Source of the DNA: Hemicordylus capensis
Taxonomy: Eukaryota; Chordata; Lepidosauria; Squamata; Cordylidae
NCBI RefSeq assembly: GCF_027244095.1
Contig: NC_069662.1
Span: forward strand, 151,174,294-151,238,293
Direction: 5' to 3'
DNA length: 64,000 nt
Part shown: positions 56,701 through 64,000 of the stretch, piece by piece
Layout: every line of letters begins with the position of its first letter
Position numbering within the stretch: the stretch's first letter is position 1
The notes under the pieces: generated by a model
Told to the model about the DNA's origin: nothing
Seen by the model: only the letters and a program-made list of their open reading frames with translations
Databases searched by the model: none
Position numbers and translations under genes: made by a program

Positions 56701-59106
56701 AACAACAACAGCAGCACTACCCTTCACATCCTAAGACCCCAGGGCAGTTAACAAGATCTCCTTTGAAGACCTTTTTTTGCGTATAACTGAAAAAAGGAAA
56801 TTAATCCAAAGGGTTTCTATAAAAGCAAATGTTTCGACCTTAACATGTCATCATTAGTGCTCGATGTTTCACTGTTTGAACCAATATTCTTATATAGTAA
56901 GCTCTTCCAGCCAAACACCTGAAATTAATAATACACAGTGGGGTGTGTGTGTGTGTATGTGTGTATAAAGAAGATAACAGAAACTTTCCTAACTCAGCGC
57001 TGACAAGGAGAAAGGGAGGGCAAAGAAGAGGTTCAGCAATACAGCCTTTAATGGCCAATATACTTCAAAATTTCTCTCAATTCCTCCTTCCCATTAATCT
57101 CACGTTTCAGTTTATCTATTTGCAATGCTTCCCTGGTTCTTCTTTTAAGTATGCAGTGTTCTAGATCCAGAGTGCACACTTTAAGTGGCACTGTTTTTCC
57201 ATTATGCTTATCTCTCATATGTATTGATCAAGATAAAAATCAATTATAAAAGTTCAGTAAAAACAATAAATAAAACAAACATAGCTATGTCCTAAAAAGA
57301 AAGCCGGGGGCCATGGCCAAAAACCTGGATTAAAAAAAGGGGGGAGCAGTCTTCAGTTTCCTCTGAAATCCTGGGGGAAAGGGAGCTGTGTGGATCTCAA
57401 CTATGTAAACTGCTTTTGTTGTTATTTTAAAGGGAAATGTTCTAAACAAACAATATAATTAAATATTATTCTTAATACTATTAAGTATAAATATTAATAA
57501 TAATATTAATAATTACTTTCCTGTTAATCATAACAGTACAATGCTCTTTGATGGAGAAGGCTCACACGTGTACTGTAGCTCTAATCCATCAGTCAATGGA
57601 AATCAGTTGATATAACTGCAGACTAGTCCACAGACACTGAATATACATACTAATTGACAAGATACAGATGTAGGTTCTGGATACCTGGAGCTCCCGAATA
57701 TCAAACTTCTCTTCGAAGATGTATGCAGCATCAGCTCCCGCAGCAAGGCCCCCCATATTTGCCAGGTACCCACAGTAGCCACCCATCGTCTCGATGATGA
57801 ACACACGCCGCTTTGTCCCACTCGCTGATAGTTTGATTCTGTCGCAGGTCTAGCAAGGACAGTCCATTAGTAACTTGCAAATCAAAGGCTCGTCACATCT
57901 GAATGACAATGTTAAAGTCATCTGGGCTATAACTTCTCTGTCTGTCACATTGACAACTGTAATGTATCACAAAAATGAAAACCTGTTCTTTCAAAACACA
58001 TCTTTCTTGGCTGTCCATAATATTAATATTAATATTAAACATGTGGATCTTGCTTATTCCATGGCACAACAGCACCTGGATTTTATGGGGTAAAGGTAAA
58101 GTGTGCCATCAAGTCAATTTTGACTCCTGGCGACCACAGAGCCCTGTGGTTTTCTTTTGGTAGAACAAAGGAGGGGTTTACCATTGTCTCCTCCTGCGCA
58201 GTATGAGATGATGCCTTTCAGCATCTTCCTATATCGCTGCTGCCCAATATAGGTGTTTCCCATGGTCTGGGAAACATACCAGCGGAAATTCGAACCGGCA
58301 ACCTTCTGCTTATTAGTCAAGCATTTCTCTGCTGTGCCACAAAAATGAAAACCTATTCTTTCAAAACACATCTTTCTTGGCCTAACCATAATATTAAACA
58401 AGTGAATCTTGCTTATTCCGTGGCACAACAGCACCTGGAGTTCATGGGCTAATCTTTGAAAAATCAGATATGGGGGATTGTGTAAATCTCAGGGGTCAAA
58501 TTAAGTGCCCTTCAGAGTCTAAGGCCACAATTCTGATTCATTCCTAGGGTGTTAACCGCACAAATGAAAAGGCTTCTGAAAACCAGAAACATTTATAGAA
58601 TTTGTCTCTGCTGGATTCTGACACAACCTTTGAGGTCCTGCTGCACCAGATGCATCAAAATGGCAAAAATCGTTAATTTGGGGGAAAACATGAACAAAAA
58701 ATATTCCCTTAATAAAGAGGACCTTAATTTTTTAAAAAAATTAGGATGCATGCACAAAATCCATTATGACATCTCACAATTCCTGCTGGAATTAAAAAGA
58801 ACTGGAGGCCAACATATCAAAATAACAATGAAACTACACAAAGGGAATCCACTCGTTCCAATTGAAATCATCTCTTCTCTTCTCTTCTCCTAAAGACTGC
58901 AGATTTCTCAACATAGACGATATTTGATATTATGAAAGGCTTTGCTCTCTTACCTCTACAATGGCATTCAGGGCAGTGTCAGCACCGATACTGAAGTCAG
59001 TGCCAGGCACATTGTTGCTAATAGTAGCAGGCAACACACAGATAGGTATGCAAAATTCCTCAAAGCGGGACCGTGCTTCAGCTAACTGCAGGCAGCTCTC
59101 AAAGGC
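47587..59106 (-). CDS. PFKP: PFKP, 6-phosphofructokinase platelet type, last seven coding exons
   Basis: C-terminal 278 residues of a phosphofructokinase, which phosphorylates fructose-6-phosphate to the 1,6-bisphosphate in the cytosol as the committed step of glycolysis. Exons 59106-58954, 57849-57685, 55912-55851, 54153-54042, 52511-52412, 48886-48781 and 47725-47587 join in phase (837 bases with the stop). The segment is the regulatory C-terminal half: [20 protein letters not shown] corresponds to the catalytic SIDNDFCGTD loop of the N-terminal half but lacks its acidic residues, as in all vertebrate PFKs. [20 protein letters not shown] and [20 protein letters not shown] are hallmark segments. 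The end [13 protein letters not shown] is typical of the P isoform rather than M or L. Upstream exons lie beyond the window. Confidence 0.95.
48318..48465 (-). mobile_element. CR1 LINE 3' end
   Basis: GAACAGCCCTGCTGCATCAGG, TAGTCCAACATCCTGTTCC and AAGCCCACAGGCTGGGAGTG match the CR1 tail. Confidence 0.75.
48781..48886 (-). CDS. PFKP: PFKP exon (second from the end)
   Basis: Encodes [20 protein letters not shown] and [14 protein letters not shown]. No open frame marks it, but it fits in phase between its neighbours. The acceptor follows a TTTTTTAAAG run; donor GTATGT. The split codon becomes Val, giving DFVHR where human has DFEHR. Confidence 0.92.
49186..49997. mobile_element. Tigger/mariner-like non-autonomous element, TA duplication
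   Basis: Begins CAGGTAGCCCTCGTTATCCG and ends GAATAACGAGGGTCACCTG, with TA on each side (49184-49185, 49998-49999). The 812-bp interior shows no transposase frame. The ends are like those of Tigger elements of the Tc1/mariner superfamily. Confidence 0.85.
50000..51460. other. PFKP: PFKP intron stretch
   Basis: Mostly without recognised elements. 50700-51045 has short inverted runs (GGGAGCATGGACCACGCTCCC, GTTAAGGGCTCGCTCAAGCCC, GGCTGGTCGTCCCTAGCC) and may be an unclassified palindromic element. Confidence 0.45.
51467..51793 (-). mobile_element. L2-like LINE ORF2 fragment
   Basis: Minus-strand frame with [20 protein letters not shown] and then VNGVSRRYL is a diverged form of the ITPVLxxLHWLPVxxRIxFK motif near the end of L2-group ORF2 proteins. 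Confidence 0.65.
52062..52196. mobile_element. palindromic hAT-like MITE
   Basis: CAGAGATGTACAGATTTGGCC opposite CTAAAGTTGTATAGCCCTG, with GGACTACAATTCTCATCACC / GGGAGTTGTAGTCCAACAA arms. Confidence 0.78.
52412..52511 (-). CDS. PFKP: PFKP exon (third from the end)
   Basis: Encodes [20 protein letters not shown] and [13 protein letters not shown]. Acceptor CACAG, donor GTGAGC. Confidence 0.96.
53389..53874. mobile_element. Tigger/mariner-like non-autonomous element, TA duplication
   Basis: Begins CAGGAGGGCCTCGAAATCTG and ends GACGTCCTCCTG, with TA on both sides (53387-53388, 53875-53876). Interior AAATCTGTGGATTTG and GTATCTGCGGCTGC motifs. Holds a (CA)n microsatellite. Confidence 0.82.
53689..53731. 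repeat. (CA)n microsatellite
   Basis: About 21 uninterrupted CA units inside the Tigger-like element. Confidence 0.97.
53893..54005 (-). mobile_element. MIR-type SINE, partial
   Basis: TATATCCTGCTTTTCTTCTG, then TTATCCTCACAACAACCC and GAGGTAGGTTAGG. Ends 37 bases before the PFKP exon. Confidence 0.7.
54042..54153 (-). CDS. PFKP: PFKP exon (fourth from the end)
   Basis: Encodes [20 protein letters not shown] and [17 protein letters not shown]. Acceptor CTACAG, donor GTAAGC. Confidence 0.97.
55539..55711. mobile_element. hAT-like MITE of another family, perfect 8-bp TSD
   Basis: 173 bp from CAGGGGTGTAGCTATAATTG to CTAGTTACGCCCCCTG, flanked by GGGAGATA at 55531-55538 and 55712-55719. Only the ends are inverted; the interior is not palindromic and carries no frame. 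Confidence 0.92.
55851..55912 (-). CDS. PFKP: PFKP exon (fifth from the end)
   Basis: Encodes [20 protein letters not shown]. 62 bases; acceptor CATAG, donor GTAAGT. The split Arg codon is completed in the next exon. Confidence 0.95.
55913..57684. other. PFKP: PFKP intron
   Basis: Contains a diverged L2-type tail near 56570-56700, a short (GT)n at 56943-56966 and AT-rich sequence around 57430-57530. No other element recognised. Confidence 0.5.
57685..57849 (-). CDS. PFKP: PFKP exon (sixth from the end)
   Basis: Encodes [20 protein letters not shown] and on through [18 protein letters not shown]. 165 bases, phase 0 at both ends. Highly conserved; acceptor GCTAG, donor GTATCC. Confidence 0.96.
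57962..58452. repeat. direct duplication around a Sauria SINE
   Basis: 57962-58090 and 58336-58452 share CACAAAAATGAAAACCT, TTCTTTCAAAACACATCTTTC, CTTGCTTATTCC and GGCACAACAGCACCTGGA in the same order. The first copy has an expanded ATT run. Confidence 0.88.
58091..58345 (-). mobile_element. Sauria-type SINE
   Basis: Bov-B-like tail in reverse (GTCAATTTTGACTCCTGGCG), the body GTATGAGATGATGCCTTTCAG, and the head with CGGAAATTCGAACCGGCAAC. A TAAAGGTAAAG stretch marks the 3' end. Confidence 0.85.
58954..59106 (-). CDS. PFKP: PFKP exon (seventh from the end)
   Basis: Encodes [20 protein letters not shown] through [11 protein letters not shown], phase 0 at both ends. Human has GFEAYLGLLEL at the start, so this copy is diverged in the first helix. 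Acceptor TTCAG; donor GTAAGA. Confidence 0.93.
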
Positions 59107-59639
59107 CTGAAGCAGTGCACAAGGAATGGTAAGCAACAGGCTTTGTGTCCATGCTTTGTACAATTTCTAGGCATTCTGCTAGTGGCTCCTTGTGTGTGGC
59201 AATGGAGAGTTTGGCTTTCCAATGGTGCAAAGGCCCCACAGTTCATGATTTTACAAAGGGGTGGTTGTTGTTTTTTCAATTTAATTCATAAGAGGTCACT
59301 GGATTTGCACTGGTGCAGAAGAATATCAAGAGGAGTGAGAAGTAGGGTGAAGTAAGTGAAAAGCAGAAAAACAGAGCTTAGCTGAGAAATGTGGCAAGTG
59401 GACTTGGTGGGAAAATAATTCTTCTCATACCCAACTGTACTGAAAGCTAAGGTACATTCTGAAATGTTGAGAAATATGCCCACAGCTAGGAGAGGTTGCC
59501 AGTAGCCTCGAATCCACAGATGCTGACACGACTTAATAGCTAAACATAATTTGTGGTCATCACTGACTGACCCCTTGCTGTTCGCAAGTTCTCTGCACAT
59601 ATCAAAGAAACTAAAAACAGAATGTTCATACATACAGAA

Positions 59640-59830
59640 GAACAAGCTAAACTGTAGAAGAGTCAGCATGGCTTCAGCAAGGGGAGTCTTGCCTCATCAT
59701 CCTTGAGAAATCTTTGAGCATCAACAAGCACATAGATAGGCAAGACCCAGTAGAAATTATATATTTGGCCTTCCAAAAAGCTTTTGACAATGTCCATCAC
59801 CAAAAGCTCTTGTGCCATTCTTAGCAGTCA
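59640..59830 (+). mobile_element. CR1 LINE reverse-transcriptase fragment
   Basis: Plus-strand translation reads as a diverged CR1 segment; VEIIYLAFQKAFDNVHHQKL matches the conserved VYLDFxKAFDxVPHxxL motif. Confidence 0.75.
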
Positions 59831-59994
59831 TAAGACAAGAGAATGGTCCCTGTTATGTTAAAACGAAAAGCAGCAGAGGAATAGACAGACAAACCACACA
59901 ATGGATAGAAGCTCTAGGATCCAACTACTAGTTGAAACCCAGCTGAGTAGAAAGACACTTTTTGAAGTGGTTATCTAAATATATATTTCTCTTA

Positions 59995-60244
59995 GGCATA
60001 CCCATCGCTAATTCCATGAGTGCCAGCTCTTGTGAGTTTGTGAGCAGCTGCCGGATAGCGATGGGGATGGGTGGGAGGGAAGAAAATGGCATCGGTGGCC
60101 AGGTCAGGGGCCCGGTGTGTGGGGAAAGATGTTGGCGGGAAGAAAAAACTGGTGTGGGCGGGCAGAGGAGGTGGCGGCAGGCAGGCGGGCAGAGGAGGTG
60201 GCAGCAAACTAGAGGCATAGATGCTCTGCGCCCAGCCCAGCTAG
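59995..60244. mobile_element. 250-bp insertion with perfect 8-bp TSD
   Basis: Flanked by TTCTCTTA at 59987-59994 and 60245-60252. Starts GGCATACCCATCGCTAATTC; related sequence occurs at 46515-46690. GC-rich with GGGCAGAGGAGGTGGC repeated. The duplication length suggests hAT, but the ends are not clearly inverted. Confidence 0.65.
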
Positions 60245-60309
60245 TTCTCTTATATTTTTCTCTCTCATTTCACATTTAGTGACTGAAGAGCTTCAAAAGC
60301 ATCACCCCC

Positions 60310-60560
60310 AAATCAATGAATGAACAATAAAATGGAAAATTGCCCTCAATGTATGTGTCAAGTGATGCACATTGGGAGTAAAAAAAATAATCATAATTTC
60401 ACATATACGCTAATTGAGATTGGTTATTACTTAGAAAAGAGATATTGGGGTCGTGATGAATAACTCAGTGAAAATGTTGACTAAGGGTACAGAACCTCTG
60501 GAAAAAGGCAAATTCTGTGCTAGGGATTATTAGGAAAAGGATTGAAAATAAAAATGGCCA
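60310..60560 (+). mobile_element. CR1 LINE ORF2 fragment
   Basis: AAGTGATGCACATTGGGAGT, ATTTCACATATACGCTAATTG and GCAAATTCTGTGCTAGGGAT belong to the region of CR1 that reads KCKVMHIG ... ANSVLGIIRK. Possibly the same insertion as 59640-59830. Confidence 0.75.
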
Positions 60561-60599
60561 GTAAGGTCTCACTGAAAGTTTATCTTTTGAAAAAAGGGG

Positions 60600-61735
60600 C
60601 CCTGGTCTCTTGAATGATCAGGTGGTGGCAGTGACTGAGTTTAGAAGGTTAAATGCTAACATATTACAAAACTCTACATAAACAAGATTTCCCTAAAATA
60701 ACATGGAGTTTTTGTTAAATAAAAAATTCAAAATACACTTCAGATGCTATCAAAAGGTATTTGCAATGTTGAAGCTGGGTATTCATCCAGAAACAGTGTC
60801 TAGTTTTTCAAACTTCCTGTTTTCAGGGAATTATTTCTATGCGAACTTGTTTGCTGAGGACCCCTTGTGCATCTGCCATGGGATGCATGTAGATGGTAGA
60901 GGATTCTGGGGCATCTTTTGGAAACACAAGTCAGTTCACATGAGATGCAAGCCAAGCCGGTTAGGAACTGAGCGTGCTCTTTAGCATACACCCTATACTT
61001 CCCAGTGGTTGCGGAAGATTATCAGTGGCAAGCAAGTTGTATTTCAGGAAAAAGTGGTCTGCCATTATTGAAAACGACTTGACTGAAGCATAACAAACTC
61101 AAAAGCTAGTCACAATATTCCCCTAGTACTAAAGACATTAAGATAGTACAAGTACTCTATTAAAAGAAATCCAGAAACTATCATCTACCTACAGTCTACT
61201 CACTTAGCGGTATCTAAGTTTTAAGTATAATTTAAGAAAGGAAGAAGAAAAAGACTACTCTAGGTGAAAACATCTACAGATTCCAATGGGATTAAATGCG
61301 GTAAGAAAACCCATGAAGCAGAGATCAAGAAAAGAAAGCAGCATGCAAGAAAGCATAACTCACCTTAGTTTGGCTGTAAAAACTGAAATGCAGAACTTTA
61401 TGTACCAGAGCCAGGAACAAGAGCCATGTACAGAACTATCTGAACATCAGCAAGGAAACGGAAGCTCTTTTGAGCTTTTCAGCTGTTGTCTCTTTTTACA
61501 TCTAAAAAAAGGAGGCTGAGGTCTATGAACATTTATGCTACAACCACTGTGCCACAGGATTCTTTAAAGATGTACATTTCACTGTAATTCTTAAGAAAAG
61601 ATCCAGACTGGAATCCATGCCCAGCAGCTGGGCACTTCCAGTGGAATTTTTACCATTTAAAACTTGAATAGCAGAATTCCATGCCAAGTTACAGAATATT
61701 TTTGAGACTCCCCTAGTTTGCCACAAGGAATGGAG
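60600..61735. other. PFKP: PFKP intron stretch without recognised elements
   Basis: AT-rich. I translated the minus strand mentally against the expected next PFKP exon (the GGxSxLGTKR region) and did not find it, so that exon is probably outside the window. Confidence 0.45.
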
Positions 61736-62622
61736 AATTTGAGTTACCAGTAACAAAGTAACTAGGGATGTGCGGACCGGTCCGGAGGTTCGGGGGGTCT
61801 GGAGAGTAACCAAATCGCTGGACACATTCACAAATTTATTTAAAAATTTAAAATAAATGTAAAGTCCCTTTAGTCCCTTTGGGGGGCTTCCTGTATACCG
61901 CGGGGGTGGGATGTCTGCAAGGGTTCCCCTCCCACCCCCCCGCCGGCCTCTGAAGTCACCGCAGCGGCCGGGGAAATGGATCATTTTTGGCCCATTCGGG
62001 CCTCTGTAGTACACGGCAGTGGCCATTTGGGCTGCAGCCGCACATGCGCAAAGGACCCCTGCGAGCCATGGCATGACCCAGGGCCTTACAGAGGTCATTT
62101 GCTCATGCAAGGCAGCCATTTTGGAAAAACAAGATGGCTGCCACGCATGCGCAAATGACCTCTGTGAGGCCCTGGGTCATGCCAGGGCTTGCAGAGGTCA
62201 CTTATGCATCCATGGCAGCGGCCAAAATGGCCATCACCGCACACTAAAGAAGCCCAAACAGGCCAAAAATGATCAGTTTCCCAGGCAACAGCGGTTACTT
62301 CAGAGGCCAGCGGGGGGGAGGGGAACCCTCACGGACCACCACCACCACCACCCCCCCGCGGCATACAGGAAGCCCCCCAAAGGGGCTAAAAGTACTTTAA
62401 ATTAATTTTTTTTTAAAAAAAAATCATGAATGTGTCCGGACCTGGAGGGGGTCGATGGGGGCCAGATCAGATTTGGCCGGTCTGGTTAGAGTCCAGTCTG
62501 GACTCAAACCAAACCAGGCCAGCTGGTTCTGTGCACACCACTAAAAGTCACTACTTATATCAAATTTCAGTTACCCGTATCAAAGACATTACTCGTATCA
62601 AATTTGAGTTACCCGTATCAAA
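61736..62622. repeat. tandem repeat (TATCAAATTTGAGTTACCCG-like) split by a foldback
   Basis: Units at 62560-62622 (TATCAAATTTCAGTTACCCG, then TATCAAATTTGAGTTACCCG) and a related stretch before 61763 (ATTTGAGTTACCAGTAACAA) suggest a short tandem array of roughly 36-bp units into which the foldback inserted. Confidence 0.6.
61763..62543. mobile_element. foldback hAT-like element, 781 bp
   Basis: Starts TAGGGATGTGCGGACCGG and ends GGTTCTGTGCACACCACTA. Flanks AAAGTAAC and AAAGTCAC match at seven of eight bases. Arms include CCTGTATACCGCGGGGGTGG opposite CCCCCGCGGCATACAGG. Confidence 0.88.
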
Positions 62623-62681
62623 GTATCCTGGGGCATGCAGAATCTGTTATGCAGTTCTTTCTCAGTGATGCACTAACTCAG

Positions 62682-62800
62682 GAGTTCCCAACCTGTGGTA
62701 CTCCAGATGTTGCTGCACAACAGATTTATTGTGGCTGGGGATTCTGGGAGTTGGAGTTCAGCTGCAGCTGGAGTACCACAAGTTGGGAACTCCTGCGCCA
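62682..62800. mobile_element. palindromic hAT-like MITE
   Basis: CAGGAGTTCCCAACCTGTGG opposite CCACAAGTTGGGAACTCCTG, nearly perfect outer arms of about 30 bases. Confidence 0.82.
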
Positions 62801-62804
62801 ATTA

Positions 62805-62955
62805 TTACTTCAGAAAATGTTAAAACGTTTTGTATTGTATTTTGTATTTTACATTGTATTTTTTGTTTGTTTTATGTATTTTTAATTGTGTGTTTCATTG
62901 TGAGCCGCCCAGAGAACAATTTTTTAGGGGTGGCTAACAAACAAATTTGTTAGTA
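62805..62955 (+). mobile_element. L2-like LINE 3' tail
   Basis: TGTATTTTTAATTGTGTG, GTGAGCCGCCCAGAGAAC and a TAGGGGTGGCTAACAAAC end are typical of an L2-group tail. Confidence 0.6.
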
Positions 62956-63825
62956 TTATTAAAATCCATCATGCCTAAATCCAAGCTGAATAAGCAGCTA
63001 AGGGTCAAAACGTGTTAGCAGGAATGCACCCTAAGAAGGAGTTTCTGAACAGACGCATCTCTTTTTCACCAAAAACAGTAATGTGGCGGGTGGAGGGAGG
63101 CAAATCCCAGTCAGGACTGTAGTGTATGGGGATGTTAATTCTTTCCCTTCAGATAAGTTTTCCAGGGAAAATCTCCGACACCCTCCCCCCCGCAAAACTG
63201 AGATTTGCCCCTGAAATAAAATAGGCAATTCAGGGGCATATTGTTGTGCTGATCTGGCAATTTTCTGCAGGAAAATGGTGCAAAGGAGAAGAGTTAACCT
63301 CCCTGTGTGCCACTATGTGAGATCACCCTTCACCACACAGCTACTTTTGGAGAGGAAAGGGCACTTTCAGTTGGAAGCAGGCCTCTTCAGCATCTGTTCT
63401 GTCCCTTTGTATATTTCTGAGGGGTTCCCCTCCTCCCCTCTCTTTGAAATAGTCTCTGAACTAGTGTCTTAATTAAATGGTACAATGGCCATTAATTTAA
63501 GGCATACAGGTTGGAAGTTTGATCAAAATATGGTGGCATTTTCTATCTTTGAGAATGATGTAAAAAGCTAGTGTTGTGGTTAACTAAAACCATTCACCTG
63601 CGCTGCTGTCATGTTACTTCAGATACCAAGCTAAGTCTGTCCTGTTCACCTGAGTTTTTAAAATGGAACTTTATTCTTGCTAATGCCTATTTTCTTTTAG
63701 GCTATTTGATCTGTTAGAGTGCATATTTTTATATTGCTCAAGACTGCATTTTATAAAACAGTAAACAAGTATGGTTAATATTTGTAAGCTGCCTTGAAGA
63801 CTAAAATCGGTGCAAAGATGGGACA
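62956..63825. other. PFKP: PFKP intron stretch
   Basis: No repeat or exon recognised. GC content is moderate and no long open frame matches a known protein. Confidence 0.45.
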
Positions 63826-64000
63826 AAACAGCAGCCTTGCTGATTCAGGCCCCCACAAGGCCTATCTAGTCCAGCATCCTGTTTCATGCAGTGGCCCACC
63901 AGATGCCCCTGGGAAGCCCACAGGCAAGAGATGAAGGCATGCTCGCTCGCTCTCCTGCTGTTGCTCCCCTGCAGCTGGTATTCAGAGGCATTCTGCCTCT
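63826..64000 (-). mobile_element. CR1 LINE 3' end, cut by the window edge
   Basis: CAGCCTTGCTGATTCAGGCC, TCTAGTCCAGCATCCTGTTTC and GGTATTCAGAGGCATTCTGCC match the CR1 tail at 14826-16065. Confidence 0.85.

Noticed and set aside
59928-60279. Opposing frames of 96 and 105 codons
   Set aside because: Produced by the GC-rich purine repeat of the insertion at 59995-60244.

Overview
This is a vertebrate nuclear genome window. The repeat content points to a squamate reptile, probably a lizard: Sauria-type SINEs with a Bov-B-like tail, a 5S-rRNA/tRNA composite SINE, MIR-type SINEs, CR1 and L2-like LINE fragments, and many hAT-like palindromic elements. I cannot name the species. Nothing here is prokaryotic, and almost all open frames over 60 codons are chance frames in introns or repeats.

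Two genes lie tail to tail. PITRM1 (presequence protease, a mitochondrial M16C metallopeptidase) is complete on the + strand. Its 27 coding exons run from the ATG at 674 in a CpG-rich first exon to the stop at 45750-45752. The exons join in phase to a 1041-residue protein with HILEH at residues 109-113, Glu210 and the Arg904/Tyr910 pair. PFKP (platelet-type 6-phosphofructokinase) is on the - strand. Only its last seven coding exons are present, from 59106 down to the stop at 47587, encoding the C-terminal 278 residues; the rest lies beyond the right edge. The two stop codons are about 1.8 kb apart and the likely poly(A) signals about 1 kb apart. The same neighbours lie next to each other in other vertebrates, including human chromosome 10p15.

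Layout: 1-400 upstream MIR-type SINE and unique DNA; 400-760 CpG-rich promoter and exon 1; 730-45658 PITRM1 introns packed with SINEs, CR1/L2 pieces, small hAT MITEs and larger hAT-like foldback elements; 45753-47180 3' UTR and intergenic spacer; 47160-59106 PFKP 3' UTR, exons and introns; 59107-64000 a further PFKP intron with CR1 pieces, a 781-bp foldback and other repeats.

The most unusual structure is at 24769-26358. Two long palindromic elements sit side by side, and the same 8-bp word (GTAGGAAG) occurs before, between and after them, so a single target site seems to have been hit twice. The second element has two arms of about 350 bp that are nearly identical. At least seven more loci carry relatives with TAGGGRTGTGC-like ends, most with clear 8-bp target duplications. 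Other points of note are a 5S/tRNA composite SINE family, a roughly 500-bp duplicated nested-repeat block in two PITRM1 introns, and a (TG)n tract just upstream of a PITRM1 exon whose skipping would keep the frame.
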